DNA of 64,000 nucleotides from Pelomonas lactea. GTDB taxonomy: Bacteria > Pseudomonadota > Gammaproteobacteria > Burkholderiales > Burkholderiaceae_C. Location: NCBI RefSeq assembly GCF_043555885.1, contig NZ_JBIGHX010000007.1, positions 186,001 to 250,000 on the forward strand. The letters are read 5' to 3'. Position 1 is the first letter of the stretch, and each line of letters begins with the position of its first letter. The translations under genes were made by a program, and so were the position numbers. Below the pieces are notes generated by a model. It ran no database searches and was not told the DNA's origin. It saw nothing but the letters and a program-made list of their open reading frames with translations. This document shows, piece after piece, positions 25,763-33,493 of the stretch.

Positions 25763-26304
25763 CACGCGCGCCCCTTCATCGCCATCCATTCGCTGCGCAG
25801 CAGGCTGAGCGAATGGCAGTCCACATACTCGCCGGCGACGAAGACGACGCCACGCTGGATGCCCTCGTGCGTGAAGCCGCACTTCTCGGCCACACGCCGC
25901 GACGCATGGTTGTGCACGGACATGCCGCAGGACAGCCGGTTCACGGACCAGTTCTCGAACAAGTAGTCCACCAGCAGCGACGCCGCCTCCGTGGCCAAGC
26001 CCTGGCCGCGCATGGCCACGTCGGCCATCGTCCAGCCGATCTCGCGCGCCGTCGTGTAGCGGGCCGCGGCAAAGTGCACCACGTCGCCGATGACGCTGCC
26101 GTCCAGCAGATGGCAGATCAGCAGGCGCTCGGCATCGTCGTTGGCAAAGCCGTTGTCGCGCCAGCGCTCGTCCACCTTGTGCGGGGGCATCATGCGCGAG
26201 CCCAGGTGGGGCCCGCGCACCTGCGGGTCGCCGACCGTGCGCTTGAGCCAAGGCAGGTCGTCCTCGGTCACGTAGCGAAGGCCGACGCGTTGTCCTCTGA
26301 GCAT
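25762..26304 (-). CDS. GNAT-family N-acetyltransferase (RimJ-like)
   Basis: A 180-aa protein with the GNAT fold of the RimJ/RimL type: LRYVTEDDLPWLKRTVGD, DVAMRGQGLATEAASLLVDYLFENW (acetyl-CoA pyrophosphate loop) and NHASRRVAEKCGFTHEGIQRG. It transfers an acetyl group to an N-terminus or small molecule. It is the first gene of a coupled trio with the enoyl-reductase-like and nitrilase genes. A REP-type repeat lies just upstream. Confidence 0.87.
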   Translation of the reverse strand: MLRGQRVGLRYVTEDDLPWLKRTVGDPQVRGPHLGSRMMPPHKVDERWRDNGFANDDAERLLICHLLDGSVIGDVVHFAAARYTTAREIGWTMADVAMRGQGLATEAASLLVDYLFENWSVNRLSCGMSVHNHASRRVAEKCGFTHEGIQRGVVFVAGEYVDCHSLSLLRSEWMAMKGRA

Positions 26305-26353
26305 CTGTATGTCCCCTGAAATGAAAAAGCCTGGCTGGAGCCAGGACTGCATC

Positions 26354-26492
26354 TTCGGGCCGAGCGCCGGGCCGCCCCAAGCCGGCCCGCCTGGCGATGT
26401 TGACCGGGCTTGATGCCCGGTCAATCGCCGTCCCCGCGGGGGACCGGCCGGGTTCGCCTGCGTTCAGCAGGGCGAGCCCGGACGAGGGGTCA
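26354..26492. repeat. REP-type composite repeat, copy 2
   Basis: Contains TTCGGGCCGAGCGCCGG, CCAAGCCGGCCCGCCTGGCG, GATGT, a hairpin TTGACCGGGC/GCCCGGTCAA, a GTCCCCGCGGGGGAC palindrome, then a third hairpin with arms GGTTCGCCTGC/GCAGGGCGAGCC around GTTCA and the tail GGACGAGGGG. Core and tail match the copies at 1-100 and 62425-62602 while the arms differ but stay complementary. It lies between divergently ending gene groups and touches the stop codon of the fatty acyl-CoA reductase gene. Confidence 0.85.
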
Positions 26493-28481
26493 AAAGTGGA
26501 TGCCGCGCATCATCTGCTGCAGCGCGATGGCCTCGGGCGACAGGCCGCCGCCCTTCTTCTCGCCCTTGGCGGCGTCGCTGTCCGGGAACATGCGGAAGGT
26601 CGTGTTCATGACGATCTGCGCGATGCGCGGCGCCACCGCGTGCAGGATCTGGCCCGTCATGCCCAGGCGCGTGGCAATGCGCACCGGCTTGGCCACGCAG
26701 GCCTGCGCGATCATGTCGGCGGCTTCCTCGGGCGACAGCGTGGGCACGTTGTTGTAGATCTTGGTGGGCGCGATCATGGGCGTGCGCACCAGCGGCATGT
26801 TGATCGTCGTGAACGTGATGCCGGTGTCGGCGAACTCGCTGGACGCGCAGCGCGTCCATGCATCCAGCGCGGCCTTGCTGGCCACGTAGGCGCTGAAGCG
26901 CGGCGCGTTCGTCAGCACGCCGATGGAGCTGATGTTGACGATGTGGCCCTTCCTCTTGGCCGCCATGCCGGGCAGCAGGCCCATCGTCACACGCAGGCAG
27001 CCGAAGTAGTTCAGCTGCATGGTGCGCTCGAAATCGTGGAAGCGGTCGTAGCTGCTCTCGATGGCGCGGCGGATGGAGCGGCCGGCGTTGTTGATGAGGA
27101 AGTCCACGCCCCCGAAATTCTCGGTGCACCACTGGATGAGGTTGGCCGCGCCTTCCTCGTCGGCGATGTCGCAGGCGAAGGCATGCACCTGCGCCCCCTT
27201 GCCCGCCTTGTCCTTGATCTCCTTGACGGCCTCGTCGAGCTTGGTCTGGTCACGGGCGCAGATCAGCGTGATGGCGCCGGCTTCGGCGAACTTGATGGCC
27301 GCGGCCAGGCCGATGCCCGACGAGCCGCCCGTCACCAGCACCACCTTGCCGCCTGTCGATCCCTTCAGCGAGCGGTCGATGAACAGGTCGGGGTCGAGGT
27401 GCCGCTCCCAGTAGTCCCACAGCCGCCACGCATAGTCGTTCAGGTCGGGGCAGGCCACGCCCGAGCCCTTCAGCGCGGCCTCGGTGTCGCGGCAGTCGAA
27501 GCGCGTCGGGTAGTTGATGAAGGTGAACATGTCCTCGGGCAGGCCGAGGTCCTTCATCACCGCGTTGCGGATGCGGCGCACCGGCGCCAGCGCCATCAGC
27601 CCCTTCTTCACGCTCTTGGGGATGAAGCCCATCAGCGCCGCGTTGATGAACAGGTTCATCTTGGGCGCGTGCGCGGCCTTGCTGAAGATGTCCAGCACGT
27701 CGCCAACGCGGTAGCCCTTGGGGTCCACCAGGTGGTAGCAGCCCTGGCCCTTCGTGACCTTGTGCGAGATGTGGTCCAGCGCGTCGACAACGAAGTCCAC
27801 CGGCACGATGTTGATGCGCCCGCCCTCCAGGCCCACGCTGGGCATCCACGGCGGCAGGATCTGGCGCATGCGCTGGATCAGCTTGAAGAAGTAGTACGGG
27901 CCGTCGATCTTGTCCATCTCGCCGGTGTGCGAGTCGCCCACGACGAGCGCCGGTCGGTAGACCGTCCAGGGCCGCTTGCACTCCTTGCGCACGATCTTCT
28001 CGCTCTCGTGCTTGGTCATGAAGTACGGGTGGTCGAGGTTCTCGGCCTCGTCGAACATGTCCTCGCGGAACACGCCTTCGTACAGGCCGGCCGCCGCGAT
28101 CGACGACACGTGGTGCACATGGCCGGCATCGATGGCCTGCGCAAACTCCACCATCGAGCGGGTGCCCTCGATGTTGACGGCCACCTGCGACTCCTCGTCG
28201 GCGCCGAGGTCGTAGACGGCGGCGAGGTGGTAGAGGTGGTCGATCTGGCCCTTCAGCCCCTTGATGACGTCGGCGGCCACGCCCAGCTTCTTGGCGGTCA
28301 GGTCGCCGTACACGGGGATCGCGCGGGTCTTGCTGACGCCCCAGTAGGCCAGCAGGTCGGGCAGCTTCGCGGCGCTCTCCTCGCGCATCAGGAAGTGGAC
28401 CGTGCTGCCCCGGCGCGCCAGCAGCTTCTTGACGAGGCGCTTGCCGATGAAGCCGGTGGCACCGGTGACGAAATACTGCAT
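26490..28481 (-). CDS. bifunctional fatty acyl-CoA reductase (two-domain SDR, Marinobacter FACoAR type)
   Basis: A 663-aa protein with a GGAGA ribosome site before the ATG at 28481. The N-terminal half is an extended SDR (TGATGFIG at 6-13; HLAAVYDLGADEESQVAVN; YFMTK active-site motif) of the acyl-reductase type. The C-terminal half is a classical SDR (VTGGSSGIGLA, NNAGRSIRRAIESSYDRFHD, YVASKAAL). The order and many phrases (VFREDMFDEAENLDHPY, DKIDGPYYFFK, ERTMQLNYFG, MRGIHF end) are those I know from Marinobacter fatty acyl-CoA reductase, which makes fatty alcohols for wax esters. The role here, reducing acyl-CoA to alcohol, is inferred from that likeness. Confidence 0.85.
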   Translation of the reverse strand: MQYFVTGATGFIGKRLVKKLLARRGSTVHFLMREESAAKLPDLLAYWGVSKTRAIPVYGDLTAKKLGVAADVIKGLKGQIDHLYHLAAVYDLGADEESQVAVNIEGTRSMVEFAQAIDAGHVHHVSSIAAAGLYEGVFREDMFDEAENLDHPYFMTKHESEKIVRKECKRPWTVYRPALVVGDSHTGEMDKIDGPYYFFKLIQRMRQILPPWMPSVGLEGGRINIVPVDFVVDALDHISHKVTKGQGCYHLVDPKGYRVGDVLDIFSKAAHAPKMNLFINAALMGFIPKSVKKGLMALAPVRRIRNAVMKDLGLPEDMFTFINYPTRFDCRDTEAALKGSGVACPDLNDYAWRLWDYWERHLDPDLFIDRSLKGSTGGKVVLVTGGSSGIGLAAAIKFAEAGAITLICARDQTKLDEAVKEIKDKAGKGAQVHAFACDIADEEGAANLIQWCTENFGGVDFLINNAGRSIRRAIESSYDRFHDFERTMQLNYFGCLRVTMGLLPGMAAKRKGHIVNISSIGVLTNAPRFSAYVASKAALDAWTRCASSEFADTGITFTTINMPLVRTPMIAPTKIYNNVPTLSPEEAADMIAQACVAKPVRIATRLGMTGQILHAVAPRIAQIVMNTTFRMFPDSDAAKGEKKGGGLSPEAIALQQMMRGIHF

Positions 28482-28665
28482 GCGGGTCTCCTGCTTGTAG
28501 GAATCGAGGGCGGGTTTCGCCTGATTCTTCACCAGCGCCACAAGCACTCCGCTGGGCACTTTCCCGAGTGGCCGCATAGAGCCCTCTCACTAGGAATGGC
28601 CGCGCCGCCGGGCCGGGGCGCCGCTACAGTCCCGTCGGCAATTCGCTCTTATCGAAAGGACAACC

Positions 28666-29328
28666 ATGGTCAAGAAGCTCCAGAAGATGGCTGACAAGAA
28701 GAAGGCTGCTGCCGCCACCGGCTTCCCGGCTGGCCTGCTCGACAGCGCGATGGCTCAGAACGTCAAGGACAGCGCCCAGCAGATCTGGGCCGCCGGTCTC
28801 GCCTCCTTCGCCAAGGCCCAGGGTGAAGGCTCCAAGGTCTTCGAGGCCCTCGTCTCCGAAGGACTGAAATTGCAGAAGAAGACCCAATCCGCCGCCGAAG
28901 AGAAGCTCAGCGCCGTGGCCAGCAAGGTCAGCAGCGTCGCCGGCGACGTCGGCGCCAAAGCCGGCCAGCAGTGGGACAAGCTGGAATCCATCTTCGAAGC
29001 CCGCGTCGCCAAGGCGCTGCAAGGCCTGGGCGTGCCCACCAAGGGCGACATCGACGCGCTGATCAAGCGCATCGACGCGCTGGCCGTCGCCACCGGCGTG
29101 GAGCCGGCGAAGAAGGCCGCCAAGAAGCCGGCCGCCAAGCCCGCCGTGACCAAGGCCGCCCCCGCCGCCAAGAAGGCCGCCGCCACGCCGGCCAAGAAGG
29201 CTGTCGCCGCCAAGCCCGCGGCTGCTGCCAAGAAGGCCGCCCCGGCCAAGAAGGCCCCGGCCGCCAAGAAGGCCGCCGCGCCCAAGGCCGCCCCGGCGCC
29301 CAAGGCCGAGCCCGCCGCTCAGGCCTGA
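28666..29328 (+). CDS. phasin with histone-like tail (PhaF/PhaI-like granule protein)
   Basis: A 220-aa protein with a two-part build. The N-terminal phasin domain (about 15-145) is amphipathic helix with NVKDSAQQIWAAGLASFAKAQGEGSKVFEALVSEG. The C-terminal tail (about 150-220) consists of AAKK/AAKP-type repeats like histone H1. This is the design of PhaF, which coats polyhydroxyalkanoate granules and binds DNA to help segregate them. It has an AAAGGA-type ribosome site. It is divergent from the fatty acyl-CoA reductase gene, with 184 nt between them. Confidence 0.9.
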   Translation: MVKKLQKMADKKKAAAATGFPAGLLDSAMAQNVKDSAQQIWAAGLASFAKAQGEGSKVFEALVSEGLKLQKKTQSAAEEKLSAVASKVSSVAGDVGAKAGQQWDKLESIFEARVAKALQGLGVPTKGDIDALIKRIDALAVATGVEPAKKAAKKPAAKPAVTKAAPAAKKAAATPAKKAVAAKPAAAAKKAAPAKKAPAAKKAAAPKAAPAPKAEPAAQA

Positions 29329-29351
29329 GCACGGGCTGACGCATCCCGCCC

Positions 29352-30599
29352 ATGAGCCAGCAGCCACGCATCGGCCTGGCCCTGGCGGGTGGCGGCCCGT
29401 TGGGCGCCATCTATGAAGTGGGCGCGCTGTGCGCCCTCGAAGAGGCCGTCGCCGGCCTCGACGTCACCGCCTGCGACGGCTACATCGGCGTCAGCGCAGG
29501 CGGCTTCATCGCCGCGGGGCTGGCCAACGGCATGACGCCGCGCCAGCTCTGCGCCGCCTTCATCGAGAACAGCGCCGAGGCCCCCGACCGCTTCGACCCC
29601 GCCGAGCTGCTGCAGCCGGCCTGGGCCGAGCTGGGCCAGCGGCTGCGGCTGCTGCCGGGCCTGCTGGCCGACTCGGCCCGCGAGGTGCTGCTGGAAGGCC
29701 GCTCCAAGCTCGCCACGCTGGAACGCCTGGGCCGCGCGCTGCCCACCGGCCTGCTCAGCAGCGAACGCTTCGGTGAGGCGCTGACGCGCGTGTTGACGCA
29801 GCCCGGCCGCAGCAACGACTTCCGCCGCCTGCGCCGCCCGCTGGTGCTGGTGGCCACCGACCTGGACAGCGGCGAGGCCGTGCCCTTCGGCGCGCCGGGC
29901 TGGGACCACGTACCCATCTCGCGCGCCGTGCAGGCCAGCGCCGCGCTGCCGGGGCTGTTCCCGCCGGTCGAGATCGGCGGCCGGCACTACGTGGACGGCG
30001 CGCTGAAGAAGACGCTGCACGCCTCCGTGCTGCTGGACCGCGGGCTGGACCTGCTGATCTGCCTGAACCCGCTGGTGCCCTACGCCAGCGACCGCCGCTC
30101 CACCGCCCGCGAGGACCGCTCGCGCCGCGCCCGCGACCTGGCCCGCAAGCTGGGCCGCCCGGCCGGCCGCGCGCTGCAGCCGCACATCCACCGGCTGGTG
30201 GACGGCGGCCTGCCGCTGGTGCTGTCGCAGACCTTCCGCTCGCTGATCCACTCGCGGCTGGAGCTGGGCATGCGCGGCTACGAGCTGAGCCACCCGCAGA
30301 CCGACATCGTGCTGCTGGAGCCCAACCCGCGCGACGCCGAGTTCTTCCTCGCCAACACCTTCAGCTACCGCCAGCGACGCCACCTCGCGGAGCACGCCTA
30401 CCAGGCCACGCGCGAGCTGCTGCGCCAGCGCGCCGCCGAGCTGAAGCCGCAGTTCGCCCGCACCGGCCTCACGCTGCGCGAGGACGTGCTGGCCAACCGC
30501 GAAGCCCGTCTGCTGCCCGCCCCGGGCGAGACCCGCACCGAACAGGCCTTGCGCACGCTGCGCGGCACGCTCAGCGTGCTGGAAGCCCGCCGGCGCTGA
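29352..30599 (+). CDS. patatin-like phospholipase
   Basis: A 415-aa protein with the patatin core: oxyanion loop LAGGGPLGAI (11-20), nucleophile Ser48 in GVSAG and Asp215 in YVDGALKK. It is a serine/aspartate dyad lipid acyl hydrolase, probably cytoplasmic or membrane-associated, as there is no signal peptide. It lies 23 nt after the phasin gene on the same strand. In PHA or lipid-storing bacteria, patatins can act on storage lipids, which would fit the neighbours, but that is inference. Confidence 0.88.
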   Translation: MSQQPRIGLALAGGGPLGAIYEVGALCALEEAVAGLDVTACDGYIGVSAGGFIAAGLANGMTPRQLCAAFIENSAEAPDRFDPAELLQPAWAELGQRLRLLPGLLADSAREVLLEGRSKLATLERLGRALPTGLLSSERFGEALTRVLTQPGRSNDFRRLRRPLVLVATDLDSGEAVPFGAPGWDHVPISRAVQASAALPGLFPPVEIGGRHYVDGALKKTLHASVLLDRGLDLLICLNPLVPYASDRRSTAREDRSRRARDLARKLGRPAGRALQPHIHRLVDGGLPLVLSQTFRSLIHSRLELGMRGYELSHPQTDIVLLEPNPRDAEFFLANTFSYRQRRHLAEHAYQATRELLRQRAAELKPQFARTGLTLREDVLANREARLLPAPGETRTEQALRTLRGTLSVLEARRR

Positions 30600-30608
30600 G
30601 CCGCGGGC

Positions 30609-31766
30609 TCAGGCGTCCACCAGGCGCCGCGTGATCGCCGCCTGCACCGGCGGCAGGTGGCGGGCCACGTCGATGACCGCCCGGCGCAGGGCCAGCATGG
30701 GCGCGCGGTCGTCCGTGAAGAAGCGCACCAGCGCATTGGTGCCCGCATACAGCGGTCCGGCCGCGCGGCGGTGCTCGGCCTCGTAGGCCAGCAAGGGGCC
30801 GAGTTCGCCCGGGTCGCGCGCGGCATCGAGCCGGCGCGACAGGGCCTCGATGCCGTACAGCCCGAGGTTGTAGCCATGCGCCGTGACCGGGTGCATGCCC
30901 ACCGCCGCGTCGCCGATCAAGGCCAGGCGCGGCCCCACAAAGCGCTCGGCCCACACCGCCACCAACGGGTAGACGTGGCGCTCGCCATCCAGCCGCATCG
31001 CACCCAGCCGGCCCTCGGCGGCGGCCTCGATGGCCAGGGCCAGTTCCAGGCCATCCATCGCGGCAAGCCGCGGCAGCTCGCTGTTGGCCACGGTCCAGAC
31101 GGCCGAACAGCGCTGACCCGTCTTGGGTAGCAGGGCCAGCGTGTGGCCGGCCAGAAAACACTCCTGCGCGATGCCGTCATGGCTGCGCTCGTGCGCCAGC
31201 GGCACCAGCAGCGCACTGCGGCCGAAATCCTGGTGCCGTGCGCCGATGCCGGCGAGCCGGCGCAGCGGCGAGAAGCGGCTGTCGGCCGCGACCACCAGCG
31301 GCGCGCTGTGCCGCTCGCCGCCACGGGTGTCGACCTGCGCCAGGCCGTCCAACCGCGTGAAGCCGGTGACCGTCTGGCCGCAGCGCAGATCAATGCCGCG
31401 TTGCTGCGCGCCGGCCCAGGCCGCCGCGCGCAGGCGGTGGTTGGCCACCAGCCAGCCCAGGTCCTGCCCGCGGGAGGCAAACGGCAGCGGCCGCCGCGAG
31501 CCGCTGGAGCGCACGGCGGCGCTGCGCAGCGGCGCGATGTCACTCAAGCGCTGCCACAGGCCCAGGCGCTCCAGCAAGCGGCGCGAGCGGTGCGTGAGCG
31601 CGATCTCGCGGCCATCGTCCGCAGGCGCGGCCAGCGCGGCGGCATCGGCCTGTTCCAGCACGCGCACGGCCAGGCCGCGGTCATGCAGCGCGCACGCCAG
31701 CGCCAGGCCGGCCGGGCCGGCTCCGCAGATGACGACAGAGGGCTCGGGGCGGGCGTGATCGTTCAT
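30609..31766 (-). CDS. UbiH/UbiF/UbiM-family FAD monooxygenase
   Basis: A 385-aa flavoprotein hydroxylase: N-terminal GAGPAGLALACAL for FAD, the middle block GQTVTGFTRLDGLAQVDT, and the C-terminal LIGDAAVGMHPVTAHGYNLGLYGIEAL. The last motif is close to the UbiM-type aromatic-ring hydroxylase of ubiquinone biosynthesis. It probably hydroxylates the quinone ring. It is divergent from ubiG, consistent with that pathway. Which ring position it modifies cannot be told from sequence. Confidence 0.82.
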   Translation of the reverse strand: MNDHARPEPSVVICGAGPAGLALACALHDRGLAVRVLEQADAAALAAPADDGREIALTHRSRRLLERLGLWQRLSDIAPLRSAAVRSSGSRRPLPFASRGQDLGWLVANHRLRAAAWAGAQQRGIDLRCGQTVTGFTRLDGLAQVDTRGGERHSAPLVVAADSRFSPLRRLAGIGARHQDFGRSALLVPLAHERSHDGIAQECFLAGHTLALLPKTGQRCSAVWTVANSELPRLAAMDGLELALAIEAAAEGRLGAMRLDGERHVYPLVAVWAERFVGPRLALIGDAAVGMHPVTAHGYNLGLYGIEALSRRLDAARDPGELGPLLAYEAEHRRAAGPLYAGTNALVRFFTDDRAPMLALRRAVIDVARHLPPVQAAITRRLVDA

Positions 31767-31876
31767 GGCCGCGGAGCCTAGGTGCAGGCCGGCAGCGCCG
31801 CCTTGACACAGGTCAGCCCCCCTGGGAATCCCGAGCACGCCATGGGGTTCCCCGGCTGCGGGCAGCATGCCCGGTC

Positions 31877-32023
31877 ATGACATCAGCTCCGACCACCGCC
31901 CAGCCCAGCGCCCCTGCCGACGGCACCCATGCTGCCGCGATGCACCGGCTGGACCCCGGCGCCTGCCCGCCCGACATGCTGGGGCGCGACGCGGCCGACG
32001 TCACGCCTTACCGCCATGTCTGA
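31877..32023 (+). CDS. short reading frame overlapping the ubiG start
   Basis: A possible 48-aa peptide (MTSAPTTAQPSAPADGTHAA...) whose stop overlaps the ubiG ATG by a few bases in another frame. No family is recognised and the sequence is Ala/Pro-rich. It could be a leader that couples translation to ubiG, or mere chance in GC-rich DNA. It is included because it precedes ubiG directly and fills its 5' region. Confidence 0.25.
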   Translation: MTSAPTTAQPSAPADGTHAAAMHRLDPGACPPDMLGRDAADVTPYRHV

Positions 32024-32762
32024 CAGCCCCACCGTCCGCGCCGACGAGATCGCCCGCTTCGACGCCTGGAGCGCCACCTGGTGGGATGCCCGCGGCCCGA
32101 TGCGGCCGCTGCACGTCACGCAGGCGCTGCGCGGGCAGTGGGTGCGCGAGGCGGCCGAGCGCCACTTCGGCCGGCCGCTGGCCGGGCTGCGCGTGCTGGA
32201 CGTGGGCTGCGGCGGCGGCCTCATGAGCGAAGCGCTGGCGCGCGAGGGCGCGCAGGTCGTGGGCATCGATGCGTCGGCCGGCAACATCGGCGCCGCACGC
32301 CGCCACGCGGCGCCGGACCCCGCCGTGTCGGCCCGGCTGGACTACCGGCACGGCGACCCGGCCAGCGCGCTGCGGCCCGGCGAGCGGTTCGACGTGGTGC
32401 TGGCGCTGGAAGTGGTGGAGCATGTGGACGACGTGCCCGCCTTCCTCGCGCAGGTGGCCGCCGCCGTGGTGCCGGGCGGGCTGCTGGTGGCCTCCACGAT
32501 CAACCGCACCGCGCGCAGCTGGCTGCTGGCCATCGTGGCCGCCGAATACCTGCTGCGCGTGCTGCCGGTCGGCACGCACCGCTGGCGCCAGTTCGTCACG
32601 CCCGACGAGCTGGAGGCCGCCGCCGCCCAGGCCGGCCTGCGGCCGCTGCAGCGCCTGGGCATGCGCTACCTGCCGGTGCTGCACCGCGCCCGCTGGACGC
32701 GCGACACCTCGGTCAACTACCTGGCGAGCTTTGCCCGCCCATCACCGGAGACCCGACCATGA
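32016..32762 (+). CDS. ubiG: ubiquinone biosynthesis O-methyltransferase
   Basis: A 248-aa SAM-dependent methyltransferase: FDAWSATWWDARGPMRPLH opening, motif I VLDVGCGGGLMSEALAREGAQVVGIDAS, then VLALEVVEHVDDV and STINRTARSWLLAIVAAEYLLRVLPVGTHRWRQFV, the UbiG signature. It performs the two O-methylations of ubiquinone synthesis. ATG at 32016 was chosen over upstream starts because the family begins close to ADEIARFDA. Its TGA overlaps the next ATG. Confidence 0.95.
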   Translation: MSDSPTVRADEIARFDAWSATWWDARGPMRPLHVTQALRGQWVREAAERHFGRPLAGLRVLDVGCGGGLMSEALAREGAQVVGIDASAGNIGAARRHAAPDPAVSARLDYRHGDPASALRPGERFDVVLALEVVEHVDDVPAFLAQVAAAVVPGGLLVASTINRTARSWLLAIVAAEYLLRVLPVGTHRWRQFVTPDELEAAAAQAGLRPLQRLGMRYLPVLHRARWTRDTSVNYLASFARPSPETRP

Positions 32763-33493
32763 CTTCCATCGCTCTCGTCACCGGTGCCCGCGGCGGCATC
32801 GGCCGCGCGCTGTGCGTTCAGCTGCAGGCCCAGGGCTGGCAGGTGGCCGCCGTCGGCCGCGATGCCGCCACGCTGGCCGACGTCCCGGCCGCGCTGCACA
32901 TCGCCGCGGACACCACCACGCCCGAAGGCGCCACGGCCGCCATCGCCGCCTGCCGCGAGGCACTGGGCACGCCCACGCGGCTGGCGCACTGCGTGGGCAG
33001 CACGCTGATCGCGCCCCTGCACCGCAGCAAGCCCGAGCAGGTGCGCGAGGTGCTGCGCGTCAACCTCGACAGCGCGCTCTACATGCTGGGCGCCTGGGTG
33101 GAGGCATTGCGCGAACCGCCGCAGCCCGGCGCGGCGGTGCTGGTGAGCTCGGTGGTGGCCGGCATCGGCGTGGCCAACCACGAGGCCATCGCGGCGGCCA
33201 AGGGCGGCATCGAGGCGCTGGTGCGCAGCGCCGCGGCCAGCTACGCCGTGCAGGGCCTGCGCATCAACGCCGTGGCGCCCGGCATGACCGACACGCCCAT
33301 GACCGCGGCCATGCTCAAGCAGCCTGCCATGCGCGAGGGCGCGGCCAGGCAATACCCGCTGGGCGGCGTGCAGACCGCCGACGAGGTGGCCGGCGTGATG
33401 GCCTGGCTGCTGTCCGACGCCGCCGCGCGCCTCACCGGCCAGGTGCTACCGGTGGACGGCGGCTTCACGAAGATCCGGCCTCTGGTTCGCTAG
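32759..33493 (+). CDS. short-chain dehydrogenase/reductase (SDR)
   Basis: A 244-aa classical SDR with TGARGGIGRAL at the NAD(P) site; the catalytic Tyr/Lys region reads SSVVAGIGVANHEAIAAAKGGIEAL. The canonical YxxxK is replaced by H-E-A-I-A-A-A-K, so the tyrosine is absent. C-terminal PGMTDTPMTAAML and GQVLPVDGG are intact. It may be a catalytically altered SDR. It is coupled to ubiG (ATGA overlap). Its last 29 nt overlap the end of the converging ABC gene on the other strand. Confidence 0.8.
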   Translation: MTSIALVTGARGGIGRALCVQLQAQGWQVAAVGRDAATLADVPAALHIAADTTTPEGATAAIAACREALGTPTRLAHCVGSTLIAPLHRSKPEQVREVLRVNLDSALYMLGAWVEALREPPQPGAAVLVSSVVAGIGVANHEAIAAAKGGIEALVRSAAASYAVQGLRINAVAPGMTDTPMTAAMLKQPAMREGAARQYPLGGVQTADEVAGVMAWLLSDAAARLTGQVLPVDGGFTKIRPLVR

